From: Oxyruncus cristatus
Taxonomy: Eukaryota > Chordata > Aves > Passeriformes > Cotingidae
Direction of reading: 5' to 3'
NCBI GenBank assembly: GCA_013399855.1
Contig: VXAY01001258.1
Coordinates: 1,994-65,993, forward strand
Length of the DNA stretch: 64,000 nt
In this document: piece after piece, positions 40,325-49,691 of the stretch
How positions within the stretch are numbered: position 1 is the stretch's first letter
Layout: every line of letters starts with the position of its first letter
Made by a program: the position numbers and the translations under genes
Notes under the pieces: generated by a model
Seen by the model: the letters and a program-made list of their open reading frames with translations, nothing else
What the model was told of the DNA's origin: nothing
Databases searched by the model: none

Positions 40325-41463
40325 CAGCAACTTCACACTCTTCAGTGAAGCAAAGCAGGGAACAGGTTGATCAGGATGGCCCTCAAGGAGATGTTACTCA
40401 TACCTTTGCTTTGCCTTGTGCCTGTGGTATTAAACTATCCTGCCAAGACTGAGGGACTGCAGTTACAGATGGACAGGAAAAGATGAACATAAACCACACA
40501 TGACAAAAGAGAGGAGCTACCTACTACCTTCACTGAAAATGACAGCTTCTGGAAAGAAGGAAATTGTCATCTATGTTACTGAGGACTTGTGAGGTGCACA
40601 CCAATATGAAATTATTTTCATTGCAGGAAAGCAAATAAACTGCCCAAGTGTATAATGAGATCGGGCACACAGCCATGAAGAGCTATAGGCTGTCATTAAT
40701 TATGGAGGTATAACTCTTAAAGCCACGTGACCTGGGAGAACAAACTTGTGTACCCACAGCTTTTACAGACACCATTCTTCATTGTGAAATGCTATTCTCC
40801 TTAGCAGAATTGAAAACGTGTGATCCAACTCATTAGAGTGAGAGATGCAGGTTGTGTAAAGGGTAATGGTTTTTTAGAATCTGGTCTTATTTTTAAGATA
40901 TATTTCAGAAGGATTTCTTTACACCATTCCTAAGAGGAACTCAACCATTACAATGAAACCCCATACTTCTTATTACTTGAGATGGTCATCTGCCTAGGAA
41001 TTCATCTTCTCCATTCTAGACAGCCTTATCACAGTTCAAATCAAAATATTAAATACAGTTTACCATCTACTTGTCTGCATTCTCAGTTATGAGTAACAAC
41101 TCTCAGTACGGCACCATCAATTTTTTTCTATCCCAATTGGAAAAGGGGTTCTTAAAAAGCACTCAGCATTGGTTTACGCATCATTGGTGGTCCAACGTGA
41201 TCCATGATATGAGCAAAGGAGGCAGATCCAGAGGGCTGGCAATTCCCAGGGGGGCTTTTGAGTGACCACTGGCCCTCAGTGAATGCTGGTAAGGGGGACC
41301 TTTTGCAGCTTTTACATGAGCCAGACCCGCACCACAGCTAAAACTGACTGCAGCTTCAGCATCCATCAACAGCAGTAAGCAAATACTGAGTGCCTTTGAG
41401 AGTTCCCAGCAAAAATACAATTCCTAAAGCATACTAATAGTAAATACTGAAGAAAAGATTTCA

Positions 41464-41933
<470 letters not shown>

Positions 41934-42714
41934 CTGCAAACAAGTATTTTTCAGTGAGAACAAACCCCAAAATCAGTGAATATTGGCTTATAAAGGTCAT
42001 AGGTTCAACCATCACCTAAGAATAAATCAGAGTTCTCAAACTCCATAACAGATAAATATTATTGTTTCATTTTAATTAAGCCTCTTTTCAATTATTGTTA
42101 CAGAGAACAAAGCATGTGAAATACATAACCTGGACATTCATGCCTGGAAGTATATGTCCACGAAGTATCTCTGAAGGACTGGTGGCTCACAGAATCACCT
42201 AATTTTTACTCTCCTCCAGTTGAGTTTTCAGATGCAGCAGAAATTAAATCAGCTGTCTAAAATCACATGGTGATGGGCAGCTTGGAAGCTTTTGAACCCA
42301 AGTTTAAGCATGGTCTAAACCTCCTGCCATGGCCACTGTCCCTTGGTGCTACACAGGGTGAGCAGCCCGCTCCATTAACCTGGGGTGGGAAACCTGAGCT
42401 GAAAAAGGAGTTAAGCACAACCTGCTGCCAGATCTGCGTCCGATATGAAAGAGGGTGCTGGGTTATACTTGGGTTGTGAGAGGTGGGAGGGTACAGAATT
42501 TTATATACAGCATTTCTGAAGAGGGACTATCTGCACTACCAACACAGCCCAGCCTACAGCACGTACCTATAATCCCAACAGAAACAAAAATGCAATTCAC
42601 CTGCTCCATTATTCAGCATTTCAGTAATTCCCAGAGAGAAACGCGGAGACAGCGCGTTAAATGCCTGCATAATGCATGGAGCAGCTGAAGTGTGTTTGCC
42701 TGATTAACCTGAGC

Positions 42715-42865
42715 CCTTCTCTAACTTCGGGAGCGGCACGGCCCGACCTTCGGCGAGCTCTGCCGAGGCGGTCGAGCGAAGGATCGACCCAGGGAGGGAG
42801 AGGAGCTTTGCACTGACCCCCGGGAGCGCCGGCGCCAGGCGAAGGCTCCGTGCCGGTGTCTTGGG
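42715..42865. other. Small CpG-rich patch with inverted repeats
   Basis: A compact GC-rich patch within AT-rich flanks. It contains GGTCGA (42,770-42,775) paired with TCGACC (42,784-42,789), and an outer CCTTCG ... CGAAGG pair around it. It may be a minor promoter or an exon edge of VWC2L, but no function can be assigned. Confidence 0.3.
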
Positions 42866-43751
42866 AGCACTTCTGGCTTCCTACAGTGCCATATCCCTGC
42901 CACCAATGCACTGTCCACAACCCTGCCACCAGCCTGCCCCCACACCAGCCCACAGGCAGTGCAACCCCGGCAGCAAACTGGTTTATGACCTCGCTTAAGA
43001 GAACTGGGCAAAGTCTTACAGGAAACTTTTAAATGAGAGGAAATACTAGCTTTACCTGGATTGAGGAACTAGGGAGGTAGATCCTGGCACAAACCAAAGG
43101 AAGGACTGTTGGGATGTGCGTGTCATCCCTTCTCATCCTCCGTTCCCGAAGCATGCACACAACAGTCACACACAGTATCCACAAACATGCACTAACCTGC
43201 ACACACAGGCAAACACGGACTCCACCCCACCCCTCGGAGGGATATTCTCTATGTACTGGGATTTTTGGTGGACTGCAGATGTTCAGCAATTAATTCTCCC
43301 TTAACTGATGCAAAAAAAGCAGCAGCAGGAAAAGAAAGCTTTAATCCTAGAGGAGCAGCTAAGGGATCCTGTTGACAAAGCAGTTTTTCCAAAGCCACAA
43401 CAGAGGGAGACACCGGATATTACACAAGCTTTATCAAATTCAAAAAGATATCTTCTTAATTGAAGTACTAGCTGCGTTTCCATCACAAGGACTATGCACC
43501 CTGTTGTTACTCCTATCAGCAGTATCTATTGTAACATGCTGTTTGGAAATCAAGTGATTCCTGCAGATACGGCTTCTTTATATATCTACAGAGCCGAGAA
43601 TCTCCCCACCTAAATGCTACAGGTAGGTTGCAACATTGCAGATCTGTGGGCATTTTAAAGGGGGGAAAAAATCAAACAAATGAAATAATTCATATCTGAG
43701 GAAATGTGAAACGATTGAATTTGTTAGAGTTTGATGAACCAGCTCTCCAAA

Positions 43752-43773
43752 ACGTATATATATATATATACGT
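43752..43773. repeat. Perfect palindrome around a TA run
   Basis: A (TA)n core is flanked on each side by ACGT, so all 22 bases are self-complementary. It lies in the putative first intron of VWC2L. Confidence 0.8.
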
Positions 43774-44052
43774 AAAAGTTCTCCATGGATCATAAATAAG
43801 ACCACTGTATTTTGCTACAGCAGCCGAGATGTCCCACAGCAACTCACAAGCGATCCTGGAAATCAGACAGACTGCAGACGTCTTGCACGGACAGATTTCA
43901 ACAAGTAAACAAATGCTGCTCAGCTCAGAATTAGTTTACAGCTTGAACTTTCTCATAATTTCTCATCATGAGACAGGTCAGGATCGTGGGTAAGTCTGAG
44001 TAAAACGTTTCCATCCGCCTTCCCTCCCCCCAAGTGAATAATTCACACTTAC

Positions 44053-44300
44053 CTAATCAGGCTCGATCTGAAAGCTGAGAGGGGTCACAGGCCAACAAGG
44101 ACTGAAAGGTTAAAAACAGATTAGTGAAAGCAGTTCCTCCTAATCACGTTTTCGGTGTTGACTCACGGACAATCCCTCTTCCTCCACCTCCCATCGCAAG
44201 ACAGGGGAGCGCGGCAGCCCAGCAACCACAACATGAGAATTAAGCTTTAACCCGGCGCCGAGGATTCAGAGGGAGCAGGATTCAGGCGGTCCGGAGGCTG
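44053..44300 (-). other. VWC2L: Candidate VWC2L non-coding first exon
   Basis: The minus strand shows a near-perfect splice donor, TTAG|GTAAGTGTG, with the last exon base at 44,053. It lies 2.1 kb upstream of the leader acceptor and at the edge of a CpG-rich block. Together these suggest the end of a 5'UTR exon. The right boundary given is arbitrary, because no TATA box or clear initiator fixes the transcription start. Confidence 0.4.
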
Positions 44301-44644
44301 GGATGCCGCGGAGAATCCCCGGTGCCAGCAGCAGAGTCATCGCGGCAAACTTGGGCTGCATCTCCTCAGGTCTCGGGGCGGGGGGGTGTGAGAAAACAAC
44401 CCATCTCTGTCCCCTCCCTGTGCCCGGCGGATCTCCTGCGGCTCCAGTTTTGCCACGGCGGGGGAAGGGGGGGAGCGAGCGCGGGTTAGGCGGGAGGCAG
44501 GCGGGGGAAGGCGGGCGGAGGAGCCCCGCGCCCGGCGGGCGGGCAGCCCCCGATCCCCTCCGGGGACTCCCCGGGCCGGGGGCCGGGCATGCCCGCGCCG
44601 CGCAGCTCCCTGCCCGCTCTTATCACAATTAATTTTTTCTTTCT

Positions 44645-44681
44645 GGGGGAGGGGGGAGAAGAAAGAGGGGAGAGCAGGGGG
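44645..44681 (+). other. Purine tract with four long G runs (possible G-quadruplex)
   Basis: Runs of 5, 6, 4 and 5 guanines are separated by 1, 10 and 6 bases on the plus strand, the template strand for VWC2L. The spacing fits a G-quadruplex with one longer loop. Only the pattern is seen; folding is inferred. Confidence 0.45.
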
Positions 44682-44769
44682 AAAAAAAACCCCAAAAATA
44701 ATGCAGGGGCGGGGCGTCCCCGCCCCGGCCGCGGCCCCGCCCGCCGCCCGCTGTGGGGACGGCGTTCGG

Positions 44770-45045
44770 CTCCGCTCAGACCCGCCGGCTAACCTCTCAG
44801 ATCCACAGGCTCCCCAGAGATCCAGCGGCTCCCCTCAGCCGGGCTGCCCTTAGCCCGGAGCTCCCCAGGTCCACCGGCTCCCCCCTCACCGCCGCCGGCT
44901 GGGGCTCCCTTCAGGCGGATTCCGCCAGGCCTGTCGGCTCCCCTCAGATCTGCCGGCTCCCCGCTCCGATCCGCCGGCTGGGACTCCCCTCAGCCCGACT
45001 GCGCTCAGGCGGTCTCCCCTCAGCCCCTCCGCGATCCCCAGCTCC
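44770..45045. repeat. Degenerate GC-rich minisatellite
   Basis: Diverged copies of a roughly 18-24 base unit are visible, with core CCGCCGGCTCCCCTCAG. Variants are CCACAGGCTCCCCAG, CCAGCGGCTCCCCTCAG, CCACCGGCTCCCCCCTC, TGTCGGCTCCCCTCAG, CTGCCGGCTCCCCGCTC and CCGCCGGCTGGGACTCCCC. Units are often joined by GATC or GAT. The array is imperfect, so unit length and copy number are approximate. Confidence 0.7.
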
Positions 45046-45324
45046 GGCTCATCGCCGCTGCCCCGGCGGTGTCCGGGAAAACATCCCCAATGGCCGCATT
45101 ATGGAAACTTCGCCTCATCGTCCCACGGGCGGCTGCGCTGGGGAAGGGGCGCCCCAGCTCCCCTGCCTCCTGCTGTGCTACATTAAAAATCAATCTCCTT
45201 GCAATTCGGCTGCGCTGTCATTAGGCGTCATTGTAAAGCTGTTTTCTCCAGAAACCACCAAAGAAGAGACTCTTGGCGCTGGGGAGAAACGTGGGGCCAA
45301 CAGAAATAGGGAGAAACTGGGGGT

Positions 45325-45330
45325 TTTATT
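45325..45330 (-). terminator. SPAG16: Polyadenylation signal AATAAA of SPAG16
   Basis: The plus strand reads TTTATT, giving AATAAA on the coding strand about 118 bases after the SPAG16 stop. Cleavage would be expected some 10-30 bases further, near 45,295-45,315, giving a 3'UTR of roughly 150 bases. It is the nearest canonical signal after the stop. Use of this site is inferred. Confidence 0.5.
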
Positions 45331-45349
45331 TGGATACAGCGCCGAATAA

Positions 45350-45740
45350 TGCTCCGTTTGGGCGCAGACATTAGCGATGAATCGCCCGTGAGCCCGCAGC
45401 GTGGCGTTGCCCAAGCCTTCTCCCGCAGCGCCGAGCGAGGGAGGTGCTCACGTCCAGAGGCAGAGCCTGCCGTCGGCGCCCGCGGACAGCAGGTGCCGCG
45501 GGCCGTGGAAGCGCAGGCAGCGCACGGCGCCGCCCGGGCCCCGCAGCGCCGAGAGCTGCCCCGCGTCCCGCCGCAGCACCCGCACCGAGCCGTCGCTGCT
45601 GCCCAGGGCCACCACGCCACCTGCAAGGCAGAACAAAGGCAGCGAGGTTGGCAAAGGCCGCGCAAGAGAGCGGCGCCCAAGTTTCTGAGGTCGTGGTTTT
45701 AAAGACACGCCCCCTCCCCCGCGTGTGTACACTCCTGGTG
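45350..45740. other. CpG-rich block over the SPAG16 terminal exon
   Basis: CpG-dense DNA covers the SPAG16 terminal exon and the end of its intron. It continues the VWC2L promoter island across a short AT-richer gap holding the SPAG16 3'UTR. The density falls sharply after about 45,740. Confidence 0.6.
45448..45620 (-). CDS. SPAG16: SPAG16 terminal coding exon (last WD40 blade)
   Basis: This exon encodes the last 56 residues and TGA stop of a WD40 protein, identified as SPAG16 (PF20 homologue), a component of the axonemal central apparatus needed for ciliary and flagellar beating. The acceptor is a good pyrimidine tract ending TGCCTTGCAG at 45,621-45,622 (minus). The exon starts with GT, completing a codon begun upstream, so the intron is phase 1. 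The peptide runs GVVALGSSDGSVRVL, then LLSAGADGRLCLWT and stop. It follows the family C-terminus in length, register, the SxDG turns and the final W-S/T before the stop. Support also comes from position: same strand and directly upstream of VWC2L, the order I recall for human. Oddities: all 56 full codons end in G or C, and the usual GH of the WD repeat is GP. An unrelated WD40 terminal exon cannot be fully excluded. Confidence 0.75.
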
Positions 45741-48700
45741 GACGGATCAATAGCAATGAGATTGGATTTTGCAGCGATGAAGCGAATCTGGAGATCCCGG
45801 TGTTCTCCTCATTAGGAGCATGGCTGTTTTACTTATATTTGGATACAGTTATTCAGGGCCAGATTATGACACACGGACTGAGCACCAGAGAAGTAGATGC
45901 TCTTCTGGTACCTGGAGTTATCAACATCAGACATGCTTTTAACGCTGCTTTTCTTGTACTGCTGTAAGACATGAAGATGCGGGTTTTCAACTGAATTTTC
46001 TGGAGGACATGCTCTAATTGAACTAAGGGTCTTGCTCCCTTATATTCTTATGGGAAAAAGAATTATGATAATTAAATTCTTAGTATCAAATTGGGTCTAA
46101 CCATACAAAAAAAATAAACGAAAACCTAAAAAAGGTTCTAAGGAGTTCCCAGTTTCCCTGTGTTTATTTACAAACCAAACTCAGTTTTCATCACTCCTAA
46201 AGAAGCAGAATGTGTTTATAAGTTTATTATCTTCATCCTTAAATAAAAGCAGAGGTAACAGCTGGTAAGTGATACATTTGAAGCACCTGTTACTTACTCA
46301 GCCCCCAGATAAAGATTTTCTCCTTTAGAAATTAACTAAAATAATCATGAGTTTCACATACCAAAGTAAAATAAAAGGGGGATCAATACATTCATTTTAA
46401 AGCTGATGTGGCCCTACCAACAACAGGATCATTCTATTGTCAGCCGTGATCTTGGTCAAACACCTTTTTCTATTAGGAGCAAGTTCAATATACCCTCCAA
46501 ATGATTACAGGTTTTTATGTACTGAGATTTTCTCTCTGAAAGCAGACATCACCAGTGGAAGAATAATTAATATTGACACTGACAAAGGGTGTCGGGCACC
46601 AAGGTCATCATTTTGGGGAAGATTATGAAAAACAGGAGATATTTTGCTATTTCAGACACTCAGGTTATTCACCACGTGACCAATGGGAACATACTGCCCA
46701 ACAGAAGTGAGCATGGAGGAATCTGTCCCAATTTTAGCAATATGTGAGCCATAGGGCCTTGGGTGTGCCTGAGTGATGAACAGTTTATCCAGGGAATATC
46801 CTGTCCCTCCATTCAAACTAAGTTATAACAATGATGTTCTCTGCTCTGCCCATGAAGATCTGATGGCTTCATTTCTCCATTTATCAAAGGAAAACACGTA
46901 GCCTAAAACATCTTACAAATGCGCTGAGATTATTTAACTACAAGTTATGCTTGGTGTGGTCATGTGTGCAAGAATGAGAACTAGGAAGTAGAGCTAACCA
47001 TGATAAATATGCCCTATTTGCAAACCTTTGTAACTACCCGGCTTCTTCATCTAGAACAAAGCCTGACACAGCAAAGATCTGTAGGATGGATTAGAGTGTC
47101 CAAAGCAGCAGATGTGAATATTTATTATAAACTCTCCTCCAGCAAGTCTTTGCTGACAGAAGCATTGCATATGGATTTCACTTGCAGCCAGACTCTCCAG
47201 GCAATCGCCGATGACTCCTCTAGGAGCCAAACAAATGCCATTTCGCCTGGAGCCCTGACACCACAACAGCTGGGCAGGGGGTTAATGTCACTTTGAGCTG
47301 CTCAAACCGGTAATGAACCCACTTGTTATAAGGAGAGAGGGACACGAAGGAGGAAAGATGTGAACAGCTGCAGTTCCAGGGCAGGACAGAGTGACAACTG
47401 AGACAACAGCTTTGGCTTCTCAGTCACCCCCCTGGGTTGGCAGCAGGGCAGGAGCAGACCCCAGCCCTGCGTTTTTCTGAATTCTTTCTAGGTAAGTCAT
47501 ATGTCTGAAGCCAAACAATAGCATTCTCATCCCACCAAGATTCTGATAGTACTGGGAAAGGACAAGACCAATAGGAAAACAGAGACAGTCAAAAACAACT
47601 GGCTAGAAGATGCAGCAGTAACCTGCACCTGCCTCCATTGTGAGTACTCGCTGGGGAAAGGATTGAGATGCACAAGGCAGCCCTGAGGAACAATGACTCT
47701 TTTTACATGAATTTTTGTTCCCTCAGTTGTGATGTGTTGCTGTCATTGCTCACGAGTACAGCCACTTCCTTGCTCAGTAGCAGCACAATCCACACGCAAA
47801 TGCAAGCAAAAGGGGAGGGGAATGCACAAAATGAGAACATCTCATTTCCGTCACCCCTTATGTCAACACTGATCTACAGGCTCATAACAATTCGCTTATT
47901 ATAATGTAAATTTACTCCCTCCTTCCTTCCAAAAAGAGATGTTTCGCTTTGGAAAGTGGGAACAAATTGTGTTTTATTGCTCTTTCAAAATGTTCTCCAA
48001 TTAGGAAAGCAAACAAAAACTACTACATAATTGTCATGCAAAGCTCTTTTTTAATGAAGGATACTTACTTGTCACTAACAAAGGCACTTTGATATAACAC
48101 TCAGAGGAAGATAAAAGCCTGAAGATAAATTTTTCCTCATACCTTTGACCCAACTGTCAGGTGGGGCTGGTTTGTGCAAACTCACTGAACTCAGCAGCTA
48201 GGCTGATTTGCATTGAGATGAACAGTTTCTGCTTAGAAGATGCAAAGCCTCAAAGCTTCTGACCTCTAGATCTCACAGCCTCTAGGTCTCCAGCTCATGA
48301 AGAAGCTGCTCTGGATCTGCTGGTGCACCTCCCACATGGGCAACACAAGGAGCTTTGCTCTGGCCCCCCTCCAGTCCTGAGCTCAACCCTCCTCAATCTG
48401 GCAGACAGGAGTGATGACAAAGCACATTGCCACGACAAAGAGACCCTACAGTAGCAGCCTTTGTACCAATTACAGCTGATTTGCTGTTGCCCATTGCTAG
48501 AACACAGGCACTAATTTTTCTGATGTACCCCTATTATGTCCTTAGAATAACATAAGCTCTGACCATCTGGTCACTTGCTTCAGAAAGGATGCAGTGAGTT
48601 AGAAAAGGTAAAGAAAGGTAGCAAAGGCAATTAAGGGTACAAACAACTTCTGTGCAAGGAATCATTAAGAGGAATGACAACTTAGCCCAGAAAAAAACCT

Positions 48701-49341
48701 ATTTGTGCACTAAAATGTACTTGGTTGATGGTGCTTTCTCCATGTGCAGGCCTCAGGCTTCACAGTCAGCCCATGATACCGCTGCTGTTTTCCTCCCGGG
48801 GGACCCACCGAGAAACCTGGAACTGAGCCAGGCCCCAATCTGCCCCCAGGTGATGGTGAAACAGGGCTTTTGTGAAAATGCTCCTCTGAATCCTGTCTGA
48901 CATGGGAGCTGTGAGGCAGCTACAGGAGTGAGCTCCGTGAGTCTCTGAACCGTCCACCTTTCTCCTTGGACGAGACTGCCTTGAGTCTGAGGAATCAGTG
49001 CCCTTCTGCTCCCTTTCTCTCCCTAGCACTGGACTAAGCTGCTGCTGGAGGTTTCCAGTCCCAGTGTCCTACAGGGAAGAGCTCTGTTCCTGTTCTCATG
49101 TGCTGCCTCACCAGGCTGCCATTTCCACACTGGCAACACTCTTGGGTTTAGGCACTGATTAATTACAAATGCAGTGCTGTTGTTTGAACTGAAATTCATT
49201 TGTACTTAAAACAATAAAAATCACTAACTCCCTTCTAGATGAATGATTTCTGCTACTAAAACCATAACCCTACATTGTTTTGAGACCAGAACTGAACCCT
49301 AAAAATCATTTAGTACCTCAAAAGAGATACTAACATTTTAG

Positions 49342-49514
49342 TGTGGGGTTTTTGTTTGGTTGTGGGTTTTTTGTTGTTGTTTTTTGGGGTTTGGTTTTTT
49401 GTTTTGTTTAGTTTTGTTTGTTTTGTTTTTGTTGTGGTTTTGTTTGTTTTTGGGGGGTTTTGTTTGGGTTTTTGTAGTTTTGGGGTTTTTGTTTGTTTGG
49501 GTTTTTTGTTTTAC
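49342..49514 (+). repeat. T/G-only low-complexity tract
   Basis: About 170 bases made almost only of T and G, with repeated GTTTTGTTTG and GGGGTTTT-like words and several runs of 3-6 guanines. On the SPAG16 coding strand it is C/A-rich. Expanded microsatellite-like DNA with no coding content. Confidence 0.85.
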
Positions 49515-49659
49515 TTTTAAGACATGTATCTGACTTTGGAGAATGAGGTGATTAAAATGAATTATCTTTTATGGAAATCTGTCCCTGTAAATTTTCCAAA
49601 GGCACATAATGGGCTTGAGCAAGGCCATAACCATGAAGTGTCAAAAGCAGGAAGCTGGG

Positions 49660-49691
49660 AAAAAAAAAAAAAAAGAAAAAAAAGAAAAAAA
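49660..49691 (+). repeat. A-rich tract
   Basis: Runs of A broken by single G residues (A15, G, A8, G, A7). Possibly a retrotransposed tail, though no element body is recognised to its left apart from the T/G tract about 150 bases away. Confidence 0.7.

Larger units (their letters stand above)
41934..44052 (-). other. VWC2L: Putative VWC2L 5' intron
   Basis: The interval between the leader acceptor (41,934) and the consensus donor (44,052) would be the first intron of VWC2L. It includes a small CpG-rich patch (42,715-42,865), a 22-bp TA palindrome (43,752-43,773) and a second possible donor, CCAG|GTAAAG, ending at 43,056, which could belong to an extra 5'UTR exon. No coding sequence is recognised. 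Confidence 0.4.
44180..45150. promoter_or_regulatory. CpG island, probable VWC2L promoter
   Basis: GC- and CpG-rich sequence with GC-box-like motifs (GGGGCGGGGCG near 44,705) and many CpGs in an otherwise AT-rich window. It lies between the SPAG16 3' end and the first VWC2L donor, where a CpG-type promoter for VWC2L is expected. It also contains the degenerate minisatellite and a G-run tract. The transcription start is not resolved. Confidence 0.55.

Noticed and set aside
42740..42800. tRNA-like or structured RNA in the small CpG patch
   Set aside because: GGATCGACCC vaguely resembles a T arm, but no A/B box pair or cloverleaf can be drawn.
44753..45349. 198-codon plus-strand open frame
   Set aside because: Produced by the GC-rich minisatellite and stop-poor CpG DNA; composition is Arg/Pro/Ser repeat-like and it runs antisense into the SPAG16 3'UTR.
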